This document shows positions 16,955-26,285 of a stretch of 64,000 nt of DNA, piece by piece. A program made the translations under genes and the position numbers. Numbering within the stretch: position 1 is the stretch's first letter; each line of letters begins with the position of its first letter. The stretch is taken from positions 1-64,000 of the forward strand of contig CANMAQ010000001.1 in assembly GCA_947495775.1 (NCBI GenBank), read 5' to 3'. This stretch comes from Jejuia algarum (GTDB taxonomy: Bacteria > Bacteroidota > Bacteroidia > Flavobacteriales > Flavobacteriaceae). The notes beneath the pieces were generated by a model. It ran no database searches. It worked only from the letters and a program-made list of their open reading frames with translations, and had not been told where the DNA came from.

Positions 16955-17733
16955 AAGTACAAGGTTGTAAACTTTTGATTTTTATTGCTAATGACGGTAG
17001 GGTTGCCTATAAAAACTTTAGACACACCTCGGTCTAAAGCATAAAAACAATTCTCTAATTTAGGCAACATCCCGTCATGAAAGACTCCTTTTTCCTTTAA
17101 ATTTTTGTAATTTTTTGAATCGATCTCTTCAAGTACAGAATCTTCGTCGGCGACATCCAATAAAACGCCATTTTTCTCAAAACAATACGACAATTCAACA
17201 TCGTACACTTTAGAGAGCCCTATGGCCAACTCAGATGCTATTGTATCTGCATTTGTATTGAATAGTTGTCCTAACTTATTGTGCGTAATAGCACAAAAGA
17301 CAGGCACAAAACTGGCTGTAATTAATTTATTGATACTGGTATAATTTACACTCTTCACGTTCCCTACAAATCCAAAATCGATATCTTTTACAGGGCGTTT
17401 TTCAGAATAGATACTATTAATATCTGCTCCTGTTAAGCCTATAGCATCAACATCTAAACCTTGTAGTTTTGCTACAATATTTTTATTAACAAGACCCCCG
17501 TACACCATAGTAATCACCTCTAAAGTATCGGCATCGGTGATGCGTCTGCCGTTTACCATATTAGAAGGGATGCCTAATTTTGAAGCAATATGTGTAGCGC
17601 GTTTACCCCCACCATGTACTAGTATTTTTTTCCCTTTTAATTTAGAAAAACGTTCTAAAAAGGCTTTTAAAGCGGTGTCGTCTTCTATAACGTTACCCCC
17701 TATTTTTACAATTGATAGTTTCTCTTTAGCCAT
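16951..17733 (-). CDS. argB: N-acylglutamate kinase
   Basis: 260 residues of the amino-acid kinase fold. It begins LSIVKIGGNVIEDD, with the phosphate-binding KIGG, and has the glycine-rich HGGGKRATHIASKLG and VNGRRITDADTLE segments that bind substrate, followed by GLTGADINSI. It phosphorylates the gamma-carboxylate of N-acyl-glutamate. Classical enzymes act on the acetyl form; the Bacteroides relative has been reported to use N-succinylglutamate. It overlaps the carbamoyltransferase gene by eight bases and the deacylase gene by four, so it lies in the tight core of the operon. Confidence 0.88.
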   Translation of the reverse strand: MAKEKLSIVKIGGNVIEDDTALKAFLERFSKLKGKKILVHGGGKRATHIASKLGIPSNMVNGRRITDADTLEVITMVYGGLVNKNIVAKLQGLDVDAIGLTGADINSIYSEKRPVKDIDFGFVGNVKSVNYTSINKLITASFVPVFCAITHNKLGQLFNTNADTIASELAIGLSKVYDVELSYCFEKNGVLLDVADEDSVLEEIDSKNYKNLKEKGVFHDGMLPKLENCFYALDRGVSKVFIGNPTVISNKNQKFTTLYL

Positions 17734-18664
17734 TTTCTAATAATTTTTTAAGCACCAATTGTGCTGCATAGGTTCTGTTGTTAGATTGCGGAATCACAAG
17801 AGCACTGTCGGTATCTAAAACAGCATCTTCTACCACTACATTTCTACGCACTGGCAAACAGTGCATAAACTTAGCTTTTCCTAATTTTGCTTTTGTAATC
17901 ATCCAATTGGGGTCTGTATTTTTCACCTGACCATAAGCGTCGTAGGAACTCCAATTTTTAGTGTACACAAAATCGGCATCTTTAAAAGCAGCCTCTTGAT
18001 CATGATATATTGGAGTATCACCTGTAATTTCTGGATTCAAATTATACCCTTCTGGATTGGCGATAACAAATTCCACATCCATTTTTTGCATGGCCTGTGT
18101 AAAGCTATTGGCCACGGCATGTGGCAAGGCTCTAACATGAGGTGCCCAGCTCAATACCACTTTTGGTTTTTTCACTTTAGCATGCTCTGAAATTGTTAGG
18201 GCATCGGTTAAACCTTGTAATGGATGTCCTGTAGCACTTTCCATATTTACAATAGGCACTGAAGCGTAGGTTACAAAGGCTTTTAAAACATGTTCACTTT
18301 CATCTTTAGCCTTATCATTTAGGGTTGGAAATGCGCGTACAGCGATAATGTCACAATACTGAGATACTACCGCAGCAGCTTCTTTAATATGCTCGGCTGT
18401 AGTACCATTCATTACGGTACCATCTCCAAATTCGATCCCCCAGGCATCTCCAGACACATTCATTACAATAGGATCCATACCCAAATTTAAGGCGGCTTTT
18501 TGCGTACTTAAACGGGTACGTAGACTCGAGTTAAAAAATAATAATCCTAAAGTTTTATGAGCGCCTAAAGTTTTATGGGCTAAAGGATTCGCTTTTAAAG
18601 CTTTTGCCTCTTCTATCCAAGTCGCCATGTTATCGATATCGTGTATGGATGTGTAATGTTTCAT
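17726..18664 (-). CDS. N-acyl-L-ornithine carbamoyltransferase
   Basis: 312 residues. The carbamoyl-phosphate motif reads NSSLRTRLSTQ (45-55) instead of the STRTR of ordinary OTCases, which is typical of acetyl/succinylornithine carbamoyltransferases. HPLQGLTDAL carries the carbamoyl-phosphate histidine and HCLPVRRNVVVED is the variant C-terminal motif. At the position reported to set acyl specificity (Glu92 in the Xanthomonas acetyl enzyme, Pro90 in the Bacteroides succinyl enzyme) this protein has Ala90 in GTTAEHI. That argues against a strict acetyl enzyme, but is not proof. It makes N-acyl-citrulline from N-acyl-ornithine, and overlaps argB. Confidence 0.88.
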   Translation of the reverse strand: MKHYTSIHDIDNMATWIEEAKALKANPLAHKTLGAHKTLGLLFFNSSLRTRLSTQKAALNLGMDPIVMNVSGDAWGIEFGDGTVMNGTTAEHIKEAAAVVSQYCDIIAVRAFPTLNDKAKDESEHVLKAFVTYASVPIVNMESATGHPLQGLTDALTISEHAKVKKPKVVLSWAPHVRALPHAVANSFTQAMQKMDVEFVIANPEGYNLNPEITGDTPIYHDQEAAFKDADFVYTKNWSSYDAYGQVKNTDPNWMITKAKLGKAKFMHCLPVRRNVVVEDAVLDTDSALVIPQSNNRTYAAQLVLKKLLENG

Positions 18665-18715
18665 ATCTGTCCTATATATTTCTTTTTCTTTTTTATATTT
18701 TCAAACGCCTTTATT

Positions 18716-19141
18716 TTATAACATCATACGTTGGTGTTCTATCCCTGTTTTCTTAGAAGGATAGACCGCACCGTAGGCTTTAAAACCGTACTTTTCATAA
18801 AATGCCACTGCAGTACATCTTGCTGCTAATGTGATACGCCGCACATCTTGCGCTTTGCACAACGCGATACAGTACTCTAATATATGCTGGCCTACACCTT
18901 GGCGTTGTGCATCTTCTGCCACTGCCATTTGCGATATAACCCCCTCGCCATCTATTACATTAACACGTCCTGTACCTATCACTTTCGCATTTGCTATACA
19001 GACCACATGCTGCCCTTCTGCTTCTAAAGCATCTGCAATTAAATGTGCTGCATCTGGGCTATCTTTAAAAAACAACGCTATTCTTAACGTTACAGCTGCT
19101 TGATAAAGAGGGTGTTTGGTATTGATCTGCTTTAACTCCAA
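18716..19141 (-). CDS. GNAT-family N-acetyltransferase within the arg/pro operon
   Basis: 141 residues, a single GNAT domain. The acetyl-CoA pyrophosphate loop is QMAVAEDAQRQGVGQHILEY (about residues 70-89), preceded by strands VVCIANAKVIGTGRVN and followed by the AVAFYEKYGFKAYG element typical of the fold. It lies between proB and the carbamoyltransferase gene, ten bases from proB. Since neither argA nor argJ is present in the window, this protein and the one at 25620-26186 are candidates for the missing N-acylglutamate synthase. The sequence itself looks like a generic ElaA-type acetyltransferase, so this is inference from context. Confidence 0.75.
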   Translation of the reverse strand: MELKQINTKHPLYQAAVTLRIALFFKDSPDAAHLIADALEAEGQHVVCIANAKVIGTGRVNVIDGEGVISQMAVAEDAQRQGVGQHILEYCIALCKAQDVRRITLAARCTAVAFYEKYGFKAYGAVYPSKKTGIEHQRMML

Positions 19142-19151
19142 AGCCTTGTTT

Positions 19152-19913
19152 TTATTTCACCTTAGTAAACGGCACGTTGCCTTCAAAAGCGTTGGTAATA
19201 AAATCGTCTTCTAACCCATTCACAATCCAAGTTTCTACGCCAGCTGCTTTGGCAACGGCTACAGCTTCTACTTTAGAAGCCATACCTCCACTACCATGTG
19301 TAGATTTAGAACTTACCACTTCTTGTCGTAATGCATCAAAATCACTAACGGTCTCTATAGTTTCTGGCGCATTGGCCTCCATAGAGGCTTTGGTATATAT
19401 ACCATTGGTATTTGTGGCAATAATAAATAAATCGACGCCTAAAAGCGAAGCTGTTAATGCGCCTAGCTTATCGTTGTCGCCAAACTTTATCTCATCGGTA
19501 GCGACCGTATCGTTTTCATTAATAATAGGGATGTAATTATTGTTTACCAACACCTTAATGGTATTCATAATATTATCCCTACTGTCGGCATTATCAAAAT
19601 CGGCATAAGATAAGAGGCACTGCGAACTTAGCAGCCCATACTCTCTAAAAATCTCTTGATAGATGCGTATAAGGTGTGGTTGTCCTATAGATGCCAAGGC
19701 TTGTTTTACAAAAATACCGCTACTTTTACTGTCTAGCTTTACAAATTGTTTTGCGACAGCTATGGCCCCAGAACTTACGATAATAAATTCGCAGGTCTCT
19801 TGAAGTTTTGCGATTTGACTGGCAATATCTTCAATTTTCCCTCTGGAAATATTATCGGTTTCTTTGGTAAGCGTATTAGAGCCTACTTTAAGTAATATGC
19901 GCTTTTTTTTCAT
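19152..19913 (-). CDS. proB: Glutamate 5-kinase, short form
   Basis: 253 residues from the ATG at 19913; a TTG-initiated extension to 19931 is less likely. The amino-acid kinase core starts RILLKVGSNTLTKE, has VSSGAIAVAKQF, NENDTVATDEIKFGDNDKLGA and GSGGMASKVEA. It ends without the C-terminal PUA domain found in many ProB proteins of about 370 residues. It makes gamma-glutamyl phosphate for ProA, whose gene lies 88 bases upstream in the same operon. Confidence 0.9.
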   Translation of the reverse strand: MKKKRILLKVGSNTLTKETDNISRGKIEDIASQIAKLQETCEFIIVSSGAIAVAKQFVKLDSKSSGIFVKQALASIGQPHLIRIYQEIFREYGLLSSQCLLSYADFDNADSRDNIMNTIKVLVNNNYIPIINENDTVATDEIKFGDNDKLGALTASLLGVDLFIIATNTNGIYTKASMEANAPETIETVSDFDALRQEVVSSKSTHGSGGMASKVEAVAVAKAAGVETWIVNGLEDDFITNAFEGNVPFTKVK

Positions 19914-20001
19914 CTGTTTCAACTTCAGCAACCAGGATTCGTCAATGTCTTATTAATATCAATTCTGCGCTATAGCGCACTATTTCCCTTTCTAGGTTTT
20001 A

Positions 20002-21198
20002 TTAACGTATTTGGCCTTCGCCATGCACATACCATTTATTAGTCACCAAATGCTGTAACCCTATTGGCCCACGTTGGTGCAATTTATCTGTACTAATGGC
20101 CAACTCACCTCCCAATCCAAATTCGAATCCGTCGGTAAATCGTGTGGAGGCATTATGGTATACGGCACCACAATCTACTGCTGCCATAAAGTTTTCTGCA
20201 GCTCCTTCGGCAGCAGTTACAATAGAAGCCGAATGTCCACCACTATAAGTATTTATCATTTCTATAGCAGCTTGCGTATGCGCGATACTACCTAATACGA
20301 TTTTATAATCTAAAAATTCTTCGTACCACACCTGATCGTTTTCAATAGCTGTCACCTCTGCATAATTACTAAACGTTGCATCTCCTAGTATTTCTACATT
20401 ATGTGCCGCCAAACGCTCTAAAAGCGCTGTTATAAACGCATCTCTTTGAGGCAGGTCGTTATCAATAAGCACTTTATCTACGGCATTACAGCCCGATACC
20501 TTGTTGGTCTTTGCATTTACAATAATGTCCAAGGCCATTGCGGCATCGGCATGCTTGTGTACATACACAAAGTTATTACCACGCCCGCTTACAATTACAG
20601 GACAAGTGGCATGAGTCTTTACAAAAGCAATAAGGCGTTCCCCGCCTCTTGGTACAATAAGGTCTAAGGTCTGGGTTGGTTTTTCTAAAAAAGCCTGAGT
20701 TTCTGTACGGTTATAGTTTAGGTATTCTACCCATGCCGTAGACACGCCATTCATCTCTAAAGCCTTATGCCATAGTGCTACAATAGCTAAGTTAGAATTT
20801 AGAGATTCTTTACCGCCTTTTAATAAGATTTTATTCCCCGACTTAAACGCGATACCTCCGGCCTCTATGGTAACATCTGGTCGCGATTCGTAAATAATCA
20901 TTACTGTTCCAAAAGATGCTGTTCTGTTGTAGATCTTCATACCATTATCGTGCGTAAAACGAAACCGTTCTACCCCCACAGGGTCTTCCAACGCTGCTAG
21001 TTGTCTTAAAGATTCTATCATGCCTTCAATTTTAGCAGCATCCACTTTTAAGCGGTCGCGCATCGCTAAATCGCCACCAGCATAGGCTTCCATATCTATT
21101 GCATTGGCATCTAATATGCCTTGCGCATGCGTTTTTACTAATGCCTTCATAGAATTTAGTACGGCATTACGCGTGTCTATATTAAGTGTATTGTTCAT
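20002..21198 (-). CDS. proA: Gamma-glutamyl phosphate reductase
   Basis: 398 residues of the aldehyde-dehydrogenase superfamily. It shows IYESRPDVTIEAGGIAFKSGNKILLKGGKES (split: the ESRPDVT and LKGGKES motifs), PRGGERL, the catalytic-cysteine region TNKVSGCNAVDKVL and HNASTRFTDGFEFGLGGELA near the C-terminus. It reduces gamma-glutamyl phosphate to glutamate semialdehyde for proline synthesis. The gene sits between argD and proB, so proline and arginine genes are interleaved in one transcript. Confidence 0.93.
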   Translation of the reverse strand: MNNTLNIDTRNAVLNSMKALVKTHAQGILDANAIDMEAYAGGDLAMRDRLKVDAAKIEGMIESLRQLAALEDPVGVERFRFTHDNGMKIYNRTASFGTVMIIYESRPDVTIEAGGIAFKSGNKILLKGGKESLNSNLAIVALWHKALEMNGVSTAWVEYLNYNRTETQAFLEKPTQTLDLIVPRGGERLIAFVKTHATCPVIVSGRGNNFVYVHKHADAAMALDIIVNAKTNKVSGCNAVDKVLIDNDLPQRDAFITALLERLAAHNVEILGDATFSNYAEVTAIENDQVWYEEFLDYKIVLGSIAHTQAAIEMINTYSGGHSASIVTAAEGAAENFMAAVDCGAVYHNASTRFTDGFEFGLGGELAISTDKLHQRGPIGLQHLVTNKWYVHGEGQIR

Positions 21199-21249
21199 TT
21201 TAATTCATTCTTTAAACCTAATTACAAGGTATTAAACATGGCGTACGTA

Positions 21250-22395
21250 TTATACGGTAGTATTTACAGGTGCTAAAGCTAACTTTAAGGCTTCGAAAAA
21301 CTGATCGATATGCGCCTTTGTTAATGTTAAAGGAGGCAAGATGCGTAGCACTTTTTTATTGGAAGCGCCTCCTGTAAATATGTGATGTTTGTAAATGAGT
21401 GTTTTGCGTAAATCGCCCACTTCAAAATCAAACTCCAAGCCTAACATTAAGCCTTTGCCTTTAATCTTTTTGACTTCTGGTATGCTTTTAGCAACCTCCA
21501 TAAAATAAGCTGACATGGCATTGGCATTGGCGATCAAATTCTCCTCTTCTATGGTTTCCAACACCGCTAAACCTGCTGCACAGGCCAGATGGTTCCCACC
21601 AAATGTTGTTCCTAACATGCCATATTTAGCTTCAATATCTGGATGAATTAATACCCCTCCAATAGGGAAACCATTCCCCATACCTTTTGCTATAGAAATA
21701 ATGTCTGGCGTAACGTTATAATGTTGAAAGGCGAAAAATTTACCCGATCTACCATATCCAGATTGTACCTCATCGGCGATAAAAAGCGTCCCATTGGCTT
21801 TACATAAAGCATCAACCTCTTCAAAGAATGCTGTAGACCCTTGGTCTAAGCCTCCAACACCTTGAATAAATTCTACAATTACAGCGCATACATCCCCTTT
21901 TTCTAATTCTGCTTTTGTGCCTTCAACATCATTTAAATCCAATATGGTCACCTCTTGTTGGGCATTTATAGGCGCAATGATATTTTTATTATCGGTTACC
22001 GCTACAGCGGCCGAAGTACGTCCGTGAAACCCATTTCTAAAGGCTACAACGCGAGATCGTCCTGTTTTAAATGAGGCCAGTTTTAAGGCATTTTCATTAG
22101 CTTCTGCTCCAGAACTGCATAAAAACAACTCATAGGCTGTACACCCCGATAAGGTTTCTAACTTATCGGCAAGGGCGTGTTGCAATGGGTTTTGTACGGC
22201 ATTTGAGTAAAAACCTAATCGTGCTACCTGTTGGCTTACAGCGTCTACATAATTTTTATGAGCATGGCCTATAGAAATTACGGCATGCCCTCCATAAAGG
22301 TCTAGATATTCTGTACCCTTATCGTCGTAAACGTGTACATCTTTCCCCGATACTGGGGTTACATCATATAATGGATAAACGTCAAATAATGGCAT
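21250..22395 (-). CDS. argD: Acylornithine aminotransferase
   Basis: 381 residues, class III PLP aminotransferase. It has the GGHAVISIGHAH segment, SGAEANENALKLA (pyrophosphate region), the DEVQSGYGRSG motif with the PLP-contacting Asp, and IAKGMGNGFPIGG carrying the Schiff-base lysine. TTFGGNHLACAA follows. It converts N-acyl-glutamate semialdehyde to N-acyl-ornithine. Only one base separates it from proC. ArgD homologs often accept both acetyl and succinyl substrates, so it does not settle the acyl group. Confidence 0.9.
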   Translation of the reverse strand: MPLFDVYPLYDVTPVSGKDVHVYDDKGTEYLDLYGGHAVISIGHAHKNYVDAVSQQVARLGFYSNAVQNPLQHALADKLETLSGCTAYELFLCSSGAEANENALKLASFKTGRSRVVAFRNGFHGRTSAAVAVTDNKNIIAPINAQQEVTILDLNDVEGTKAELEKGDVCAVIVEFIQGVGGLDQGSTAFFEEVDALCKANGTLFIADEVQSGYGRSGKFFAFQHYNVTPDIISIAKGMGNGFPIGGVLIHPDIEAKYGMLGTTFGGNHLACAAGLAVLETIEEENLIANANAMSAYFMEVAKSIPEVKKIKGKGLMLGLEFDFEVGDLRKTLIYKHHIFTGGASNKKVLRILPPLTLTKAHIDQFFEALKLALAPVNTTV

Positions 22396-22396
22396 T

Positions 22397-23191
22397 TTAA
22401 TTGGTTTTTAACTGGTTAATTTTATCAAATGAGGCAATTATACCTTGTACTAAAGCAGCACTCATTCCTTGGTGCTCCATGGCGTTTAAACCTTCAATCG
22501 TACAACCGCCAGGTGTTGTTACACGGTCTATTTCGGCTTCTACGTGTTGTTCTGATTCTTGCAATAAGCGCGCAGCTCCCATACAGGTCTGCAATGCTAT
22601 TTTATCGGCTTCCTCGGCTTCAAACCCTAACTGCACAGCACCTTGTGTTGTGGCGCGTACAAGACGCATCCAAAATGCTATCCCACTAGAACAAATTACA
22701 GTTGCGGCCTGCATTTGGCCTTCAGGAATTTCTAAAGTCGTTCCCAGTTGATCGAAAATAGCACGTGCTACTCCCATATGTTCTATACCTGCAGCATTCC
22801 CTGCTAAACAGGTCATGGATTCGCCTATAGAAATTGCTGTATTGGGCATCACTCTAATAATAGGAGTTTGACTGCCTATAATACGTTCTATGGCAGAAAT
22901 CTCAAAACCGGCAGCTACAGACATTACAAGATGTTCTGCGGTAAGTGCCTCTTTTAAAGCTTCGATAACACTAACAATGTGCTTAGGTTGCAGTGCAAAA
23001 ATGACCACCTCTGCTGCTTGTATGGCTAACACGTTATCGTTGGTTACGGTAACGTGTGCTGTATTTTTATAAACATCTACTTGTCTGGTATTTAAATCAC
23101 TTAAATACAACTCGGTAAACGATTCTTTTTCGATTAATCCCTTTGCTATGGCACTCCCTAAATTTCCAGTACCTATTATGGCTATTTTCAT
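22397..23191 (-). CDS. proC: Pyrroline-5-carboxylate reductase
   Basis: 264 residues. The N-terminal Rossmann motif is IAIIGTGNLGSAIAKGL. VIFALQPKHI, VSVAAGFEISAIE and IRVMPNTAISIGES are ProC signatures, and the C-terminal helical domain ends with TTPGGCTIEGLNAME, the substrate-binding part. It performs the last step of proline synthesis. It is separated from argC by a 116-base spacer containing palindromic repeats. Confidence 0.93.
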   Translation of the reverse strand: MKIAIIGTGNLGSAIAKGLIEKESFTELYLSDLNTRQVDVYKNTAHVTVTNDNVLAIQAAEVVIFALQPKHIVSVIEALKEALTAEHLVMSVAAGFEISAIERIIGSQTPIIRVMPNTAISIGESMTCLAGNAAGIEHMGVARAIFDQLGTTLEIPEGQMQAATVICSSGIAFWMRLVRATTQGAVQLGFEAEEADKIALQTCMGAARLLQESEQHVEAEIDRVTTPGGCTIEGLNAMEHQGMSAALVQGIIASFDKINQLKTN

Positions 23192-23200
23192 AATTTGATC

Positions 23201-23307
23201 CCCTCCTATCCTCCCCTAGGGGAGGCATTGAGCTTGTTTTTAAAAATTATATTTCATTTTACTTGCTTTGCAAGTGCTATCCCCCCTTGGGGGAGGCTGG
23301 GTGGGGT
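23201..23307. repeat. REP-like palindromic repeat cluster inside the arg/pro operon
   Basis: Three palindromes lie in the proC-argC spacer. CCTCCCCTAGGGGAGG (23210-23225) is perfect; ACTTGC TTT GCAAGT (23261-23275) is a perfect six-pair hairpin; and CCCCCCTTGGGGGAGG (23281-23296) is a near copy of the first. The outer parts, CCCTCCTATCC at the left and GGCTGGGTGGGG at the right, make the whole unit roughly inverted about its middle. This is the layout of REP/BIME-type intergenic repeats. Confidence 0.75.
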
Positions 23308-24291
23308 TTAAAAATACGTTCCTTTTAAACCTAAACCTGTGGTTTCTTCTAAACCAAACATTAGGTTCATATTTTGAACTGCTTGACCAGAAGCCCCTTT
23401 TAATAAATTGTCAATGATGCTTGTCACTAATAATTTACCATTATGTTTGTGCAAATGCACTAAACACTTGTTTGTATTTACCACTTGTTTCATATGTAAC
23501 ACATCATCGGCGACAAAAGTAAACTTAGCAGACGCATAAAAATTGGTATATAACGCTTTTGCATCTTCTACAGAGCCTTCAAATTCGGTATAAATAGTTG
23601 CAAAAATACCTCTTGAAAAGTTTCCGCGGTTTGGCATGAAAATCACCTCTGCTGCAAAGTCGTTTTGTAACTGTTGTACCGACTGGTTAATTTCTCCTAA
23701 ATGTTGATGTGTAAATGGCTTGTAATACGAAAAATTATTATCTCTCCACGTGTAATGCGTGGTGGCAGACAACGATGTTCCTGCTCCTGTAGCTCCAGTT
23801 ACGGCATTAACATGCACATCCTTTTGTAATGCGTTAGCTGATGCCAATGGCAACAGCCCTAGTTGAATGGCCGTAGCAAAACAACCTGGGTTGGCTATAT
23901 AATTTGCTGTTTTAATGGCATCGCGCTGTAATTCTGGCAAACCATAGACAAATGATTTTCCATTAAAGTCTTTATCAGCTTCCAATCTAAAATCATTTCC
24001 TAAATCGATAATCTTAGTCGTTTCCGAAAAGGTATTTGCCGATAAAAATTTCACAGAATTGCCATGACCCAAACACAGAAATAACACGTCTACATTAGGG
24101 TTTATGGTATCTGTAAATTTCAAATCTAAAGTGCCCACTAAATCTTGGTGTACTTTACTTATCTTATTACCTGCATTACTGGTACTGAACACGAAATTAA
24201 TATTAGTATTGGGGTGATGTACCAATAATCTCATTAATTCGCCAGCCGTATAGCCTGCGCCTCCAATTACACCTACTTCTATTTTTTTCAT
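23308..24291 (-). CDS. argC: N-acyl-gamma-glutamyl-phosphate reductase
   Basis: 327 residues. VGVIGGAGYTAGELMRLLVHHP is the NADP-binding start (the GGAGYTAGELMRL core is diagnostic of ArgC), and IANPGCFATAIQLGL holds the catalytic cysteine. HQHLGEINQ and NRGNFSRGIFATIY belong to the substrate domain. It reduces N-acyl-glutamyl phosphate to the semialdehyde. The gene lies 58 bases after argG and is separated from proC by palindromic repeats. Confidence 0.93.
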   Translation of the reverse strand: MKKIEVGVIGGAGYTAGELMRLLVHHPNTNINFVFSTSNAGNKISKVHQDLVGTLDLKFTDTINPNVDVLFLCLGHGNSVKFLSANTFSETTKIIDLGNDFRLEADKDFNGKSFVYGLPELQRDAIKTANYIANPGCFATAIQLGLLPLASANALQKDVHVNAVTGATGAGTSLSATTHYTWRDNNFSYYKPFTHQHLGEINQSVQQLQNDFAAEVIFMPNRGNFSRGIFATIYTEFEGSVEDAKALYTNFYASAKFTFVADDVLHMKQVVNTNKCLVHLHKHNGKLLVTSIIDNLLKGASGQAVQNMNLMFGLEETTGLGLKGTYF

Positions 24292-24349
24292 GTTTATGCT
24301 TTTAATCTACACTGGGTTTATACCCATGTATTATGTCCATTTTAATCGT

Positions 24350-25525
24350 CTAAGAATTAACTTGTTTGTATATCTTATTTTGATTGCCTATAATTTTAAT
24401 AAATCCTTTTGCATCGTCTGCCGTCCATGCCTTATTTTCTTCGCCATACGTACTAAACTTACTCGACATTAAATCATGCTGTGACACGATACCGTCTAAA
24501 GAAAAATGGTATGGTTTTAAGGTTACAACCACATCGCCTGAGACCATCTTTTGAGAGCTCTGTAAAAAAGCTTCCATATCTCGCATTACTGGATCTAAAT
24601 ACTGCCCTTCGTGCAAATGCATGCCATAAAAACTAGACAGGTATTCTTTGTGCTGTAGTTGCCATTTGGTTAGGGTATGTTTCTCTAACAAATGGTGGGC
24701 TTTTATGGTTATTAAAGCCGCAGCGGCTTCAAAACCAACACGTCCTTTAGTCCCTACGATAGTATCTCCTACATGAATATCTCTACCTATAGCATACGCT
24801 GAGGCAATTGTATTTAACATCTCTATATTGACTTCTGGTGAATTTGCCGCGCCGTTTAGAGCTACAAACTCTCCATTTTTAAACGTAAGTGTTACTTTCT
24901 CTTCGCCTTCTTTCTCTAATTGCGAGGGGTAGGCTTCTCCTGGTAGTGGTTTTTCAGATTCTAAAGTTTCAACACCACCAACACTAGTGCCCCAAAGGCC
25001 TTTATTAACCGAGTATTTCGATTTCTCCCAAGACATATCAACACCATTTGCTTTTAGGTAATCTATTTCTTCTTGTCGCGTTAATTTCTCATCTCTAATT
25101 GGCGTGATGATTTTAATATTAGGCGCTAAGGTTTGAAAAATCATATCGAAACGCACTTGATCGTTTCCTGCACCTGTACTACCGTGTGCAATGTATTCTG
25201 CATCGATACTTTTAGCGTATTCAATAATTTCAATAGCTTGAATAATACGCTCTGCACTAACAGAAAGTGGGTACGAATTATTCTTTAACACATTACCAAA
25301 AATCAAATACTTGACTACTTTTTGGTAAAATGTAGCGACAGCGTCGATGTTTTTATAAGTCGTTACCCCCATTTTATAAGCATTGCTTTCTATATGCTTA
25401 ATTTCAGCATTTGTAAAGCCTCCTGTATTTACACTTACGGCATGTACATCATATTCTTTAGATAAACTTACGGCACAATAGGATGTATCTAATCCGCCAC
25501 TATAGGCTATTACTAATTTTTTCAT
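24350..25525 (-). CDS. argG: Argininosuccinate synthase
   Basis: 391 residues. The ATP-binding AYSGGLDTSYCAVSL opens the protein, and AHGSTGAGNDQVRFD, WEKSKYSVNKGLWGTS and the GRDIHVGDTIVGTKGRVGFEAA segment are ArgG signatures. It joins citrulline and aspartate using ATP. It is the second gene of the arg/pro operon, 94 bases after the GNAT gene. The remaining pathway genes follow on the same strand. Confidence 0.93.
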   Translation of the reverse strand: MKKLVIAYSGGLDTSYCAVSLSKEYDVHAVSVNTGGFTNAEIKHIESNAYKMGVTTYKNIDAVATFYQKVVKYLIFGNVLKNNSYPLSVSAERIIQAIEIIEYAKSIDAEYIAHGSTGAGNDQVRFDMIFQTLAPNIKIITPIRDEKLTRQEEIDYLKANGVDMSWEKSKYSVNKGLWGTSVGGVETLESEKPLPGEAYPSQLEKEGEEKVTLTFKNGEFVALNGAANSPEVNIEMLNTIASAYAIGRDIHVGDTIVGTKGRVGFEAAAALITIKAHHLLEKHTLTKWQLQHKEYLSSFYGMHLHEGQYLDPVMRDMEAFLQSSQKMVSGDVVVTLKPYHFSLDGIVSQHDLMSSKFSTYGEENKAWTADDAKGFIKIIGNQNKIYKQVNS

Positions 25526-25619
25526 GTGTTTACTATTTATGTTCTCTTATGGCAACACAGTTCCGTTGGTTTGGCCTTAATTATACCTTTCAACAATATC
25601 TTGTGTTGCTCTTTTTATT

Positions 25620-26186
25620 TTATTTTAATTGTCGTATTTCAGACTCGAAACGTGCATTTACATAATACCTATAACTCAGTTCGTCTCTTAGTTTTCCTAT
25701 TTTCTCAAGTTCTTCTACTAGTACTGTAGACATTTCAGATAAGGTGACATGTGTCATTCCCAAAAGTTCATTATAGTGGTGTACTTTTGGCGTTTGTGCT
25801 ATTGAAATTAAAAAATCGTCGGTATATAGTTCTGTCATTTTAGACATAAGCAGTAAGCCTAGATTATAATTGCGATAGGCACGGTCTACCCAAAGGGACG
25901 AACGTTCGAACACCGAATGCCCTTTTACATGGTGTTCATGCGCAAAAATATGCCCATGTATGGCTGCGCCTTTTTTTAATATAAAGCAACCGTTTTTTAA
26001 ACGTCGTCTTAGCAAATCTACTCCAACGTAATAGAGGGTTGGCAATGCTTTAGAGCGTTCTGAAATCACCTCTAGTGTTGTTTCAGGGAGCTCATGCACT
26101 AGCGCAATCTCTATGCCTTCACTATGGCAATAGGATTCTGCTTCGCTAATTACACTTATCTTATCTGTGTTCAATATACTGTTCAT
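25620..26186 (-). CDS. GNAT-like acyltransferase heading the arg/pro operon
   Basis: 188 residues. The central part resembles a GNAT acyl-CoA-binding region: HGHIFAHEHHVKG, then SSLWVDRAYRNYNLGLLLMS (about residues 96-115). A helical tail (ELEKIGKLRDELSYRYY) follows. No close functional match is evident by eye. It is the first gene of the operon that contains all other arginine genes except the first step, so it is a reasonable candidate for N-acylglutamate synthase. An unrelated acetyltransferase role is possible. Confidence 0.65.
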   Translation of the reverse strand: MNSILNTDKISVISEAESYCHSEGIEIALVHELPETTLEVISERSKALPTLYYVGVDLLRRRLKNGCFILKKGAAIHGHIFAHEHHVKGHSVFERSSLWVDRAYRNYNLGLLLMSKMTELYTDDFLISIAQTPKVHHYNELLGMTHVTLSEMSTVLVEELEKIGKLRDELSYRYYVNARFESEIRQLK

Positions 26187-26285
26187 TTTATGACGTCTTA
26201 AACGACATTGTAATGCTTGACAATCCCATGTTGTCCATGCCTTCTGTTCGAGTAGTTCTATATCTAACCCCTCAAACGGTTGTAC

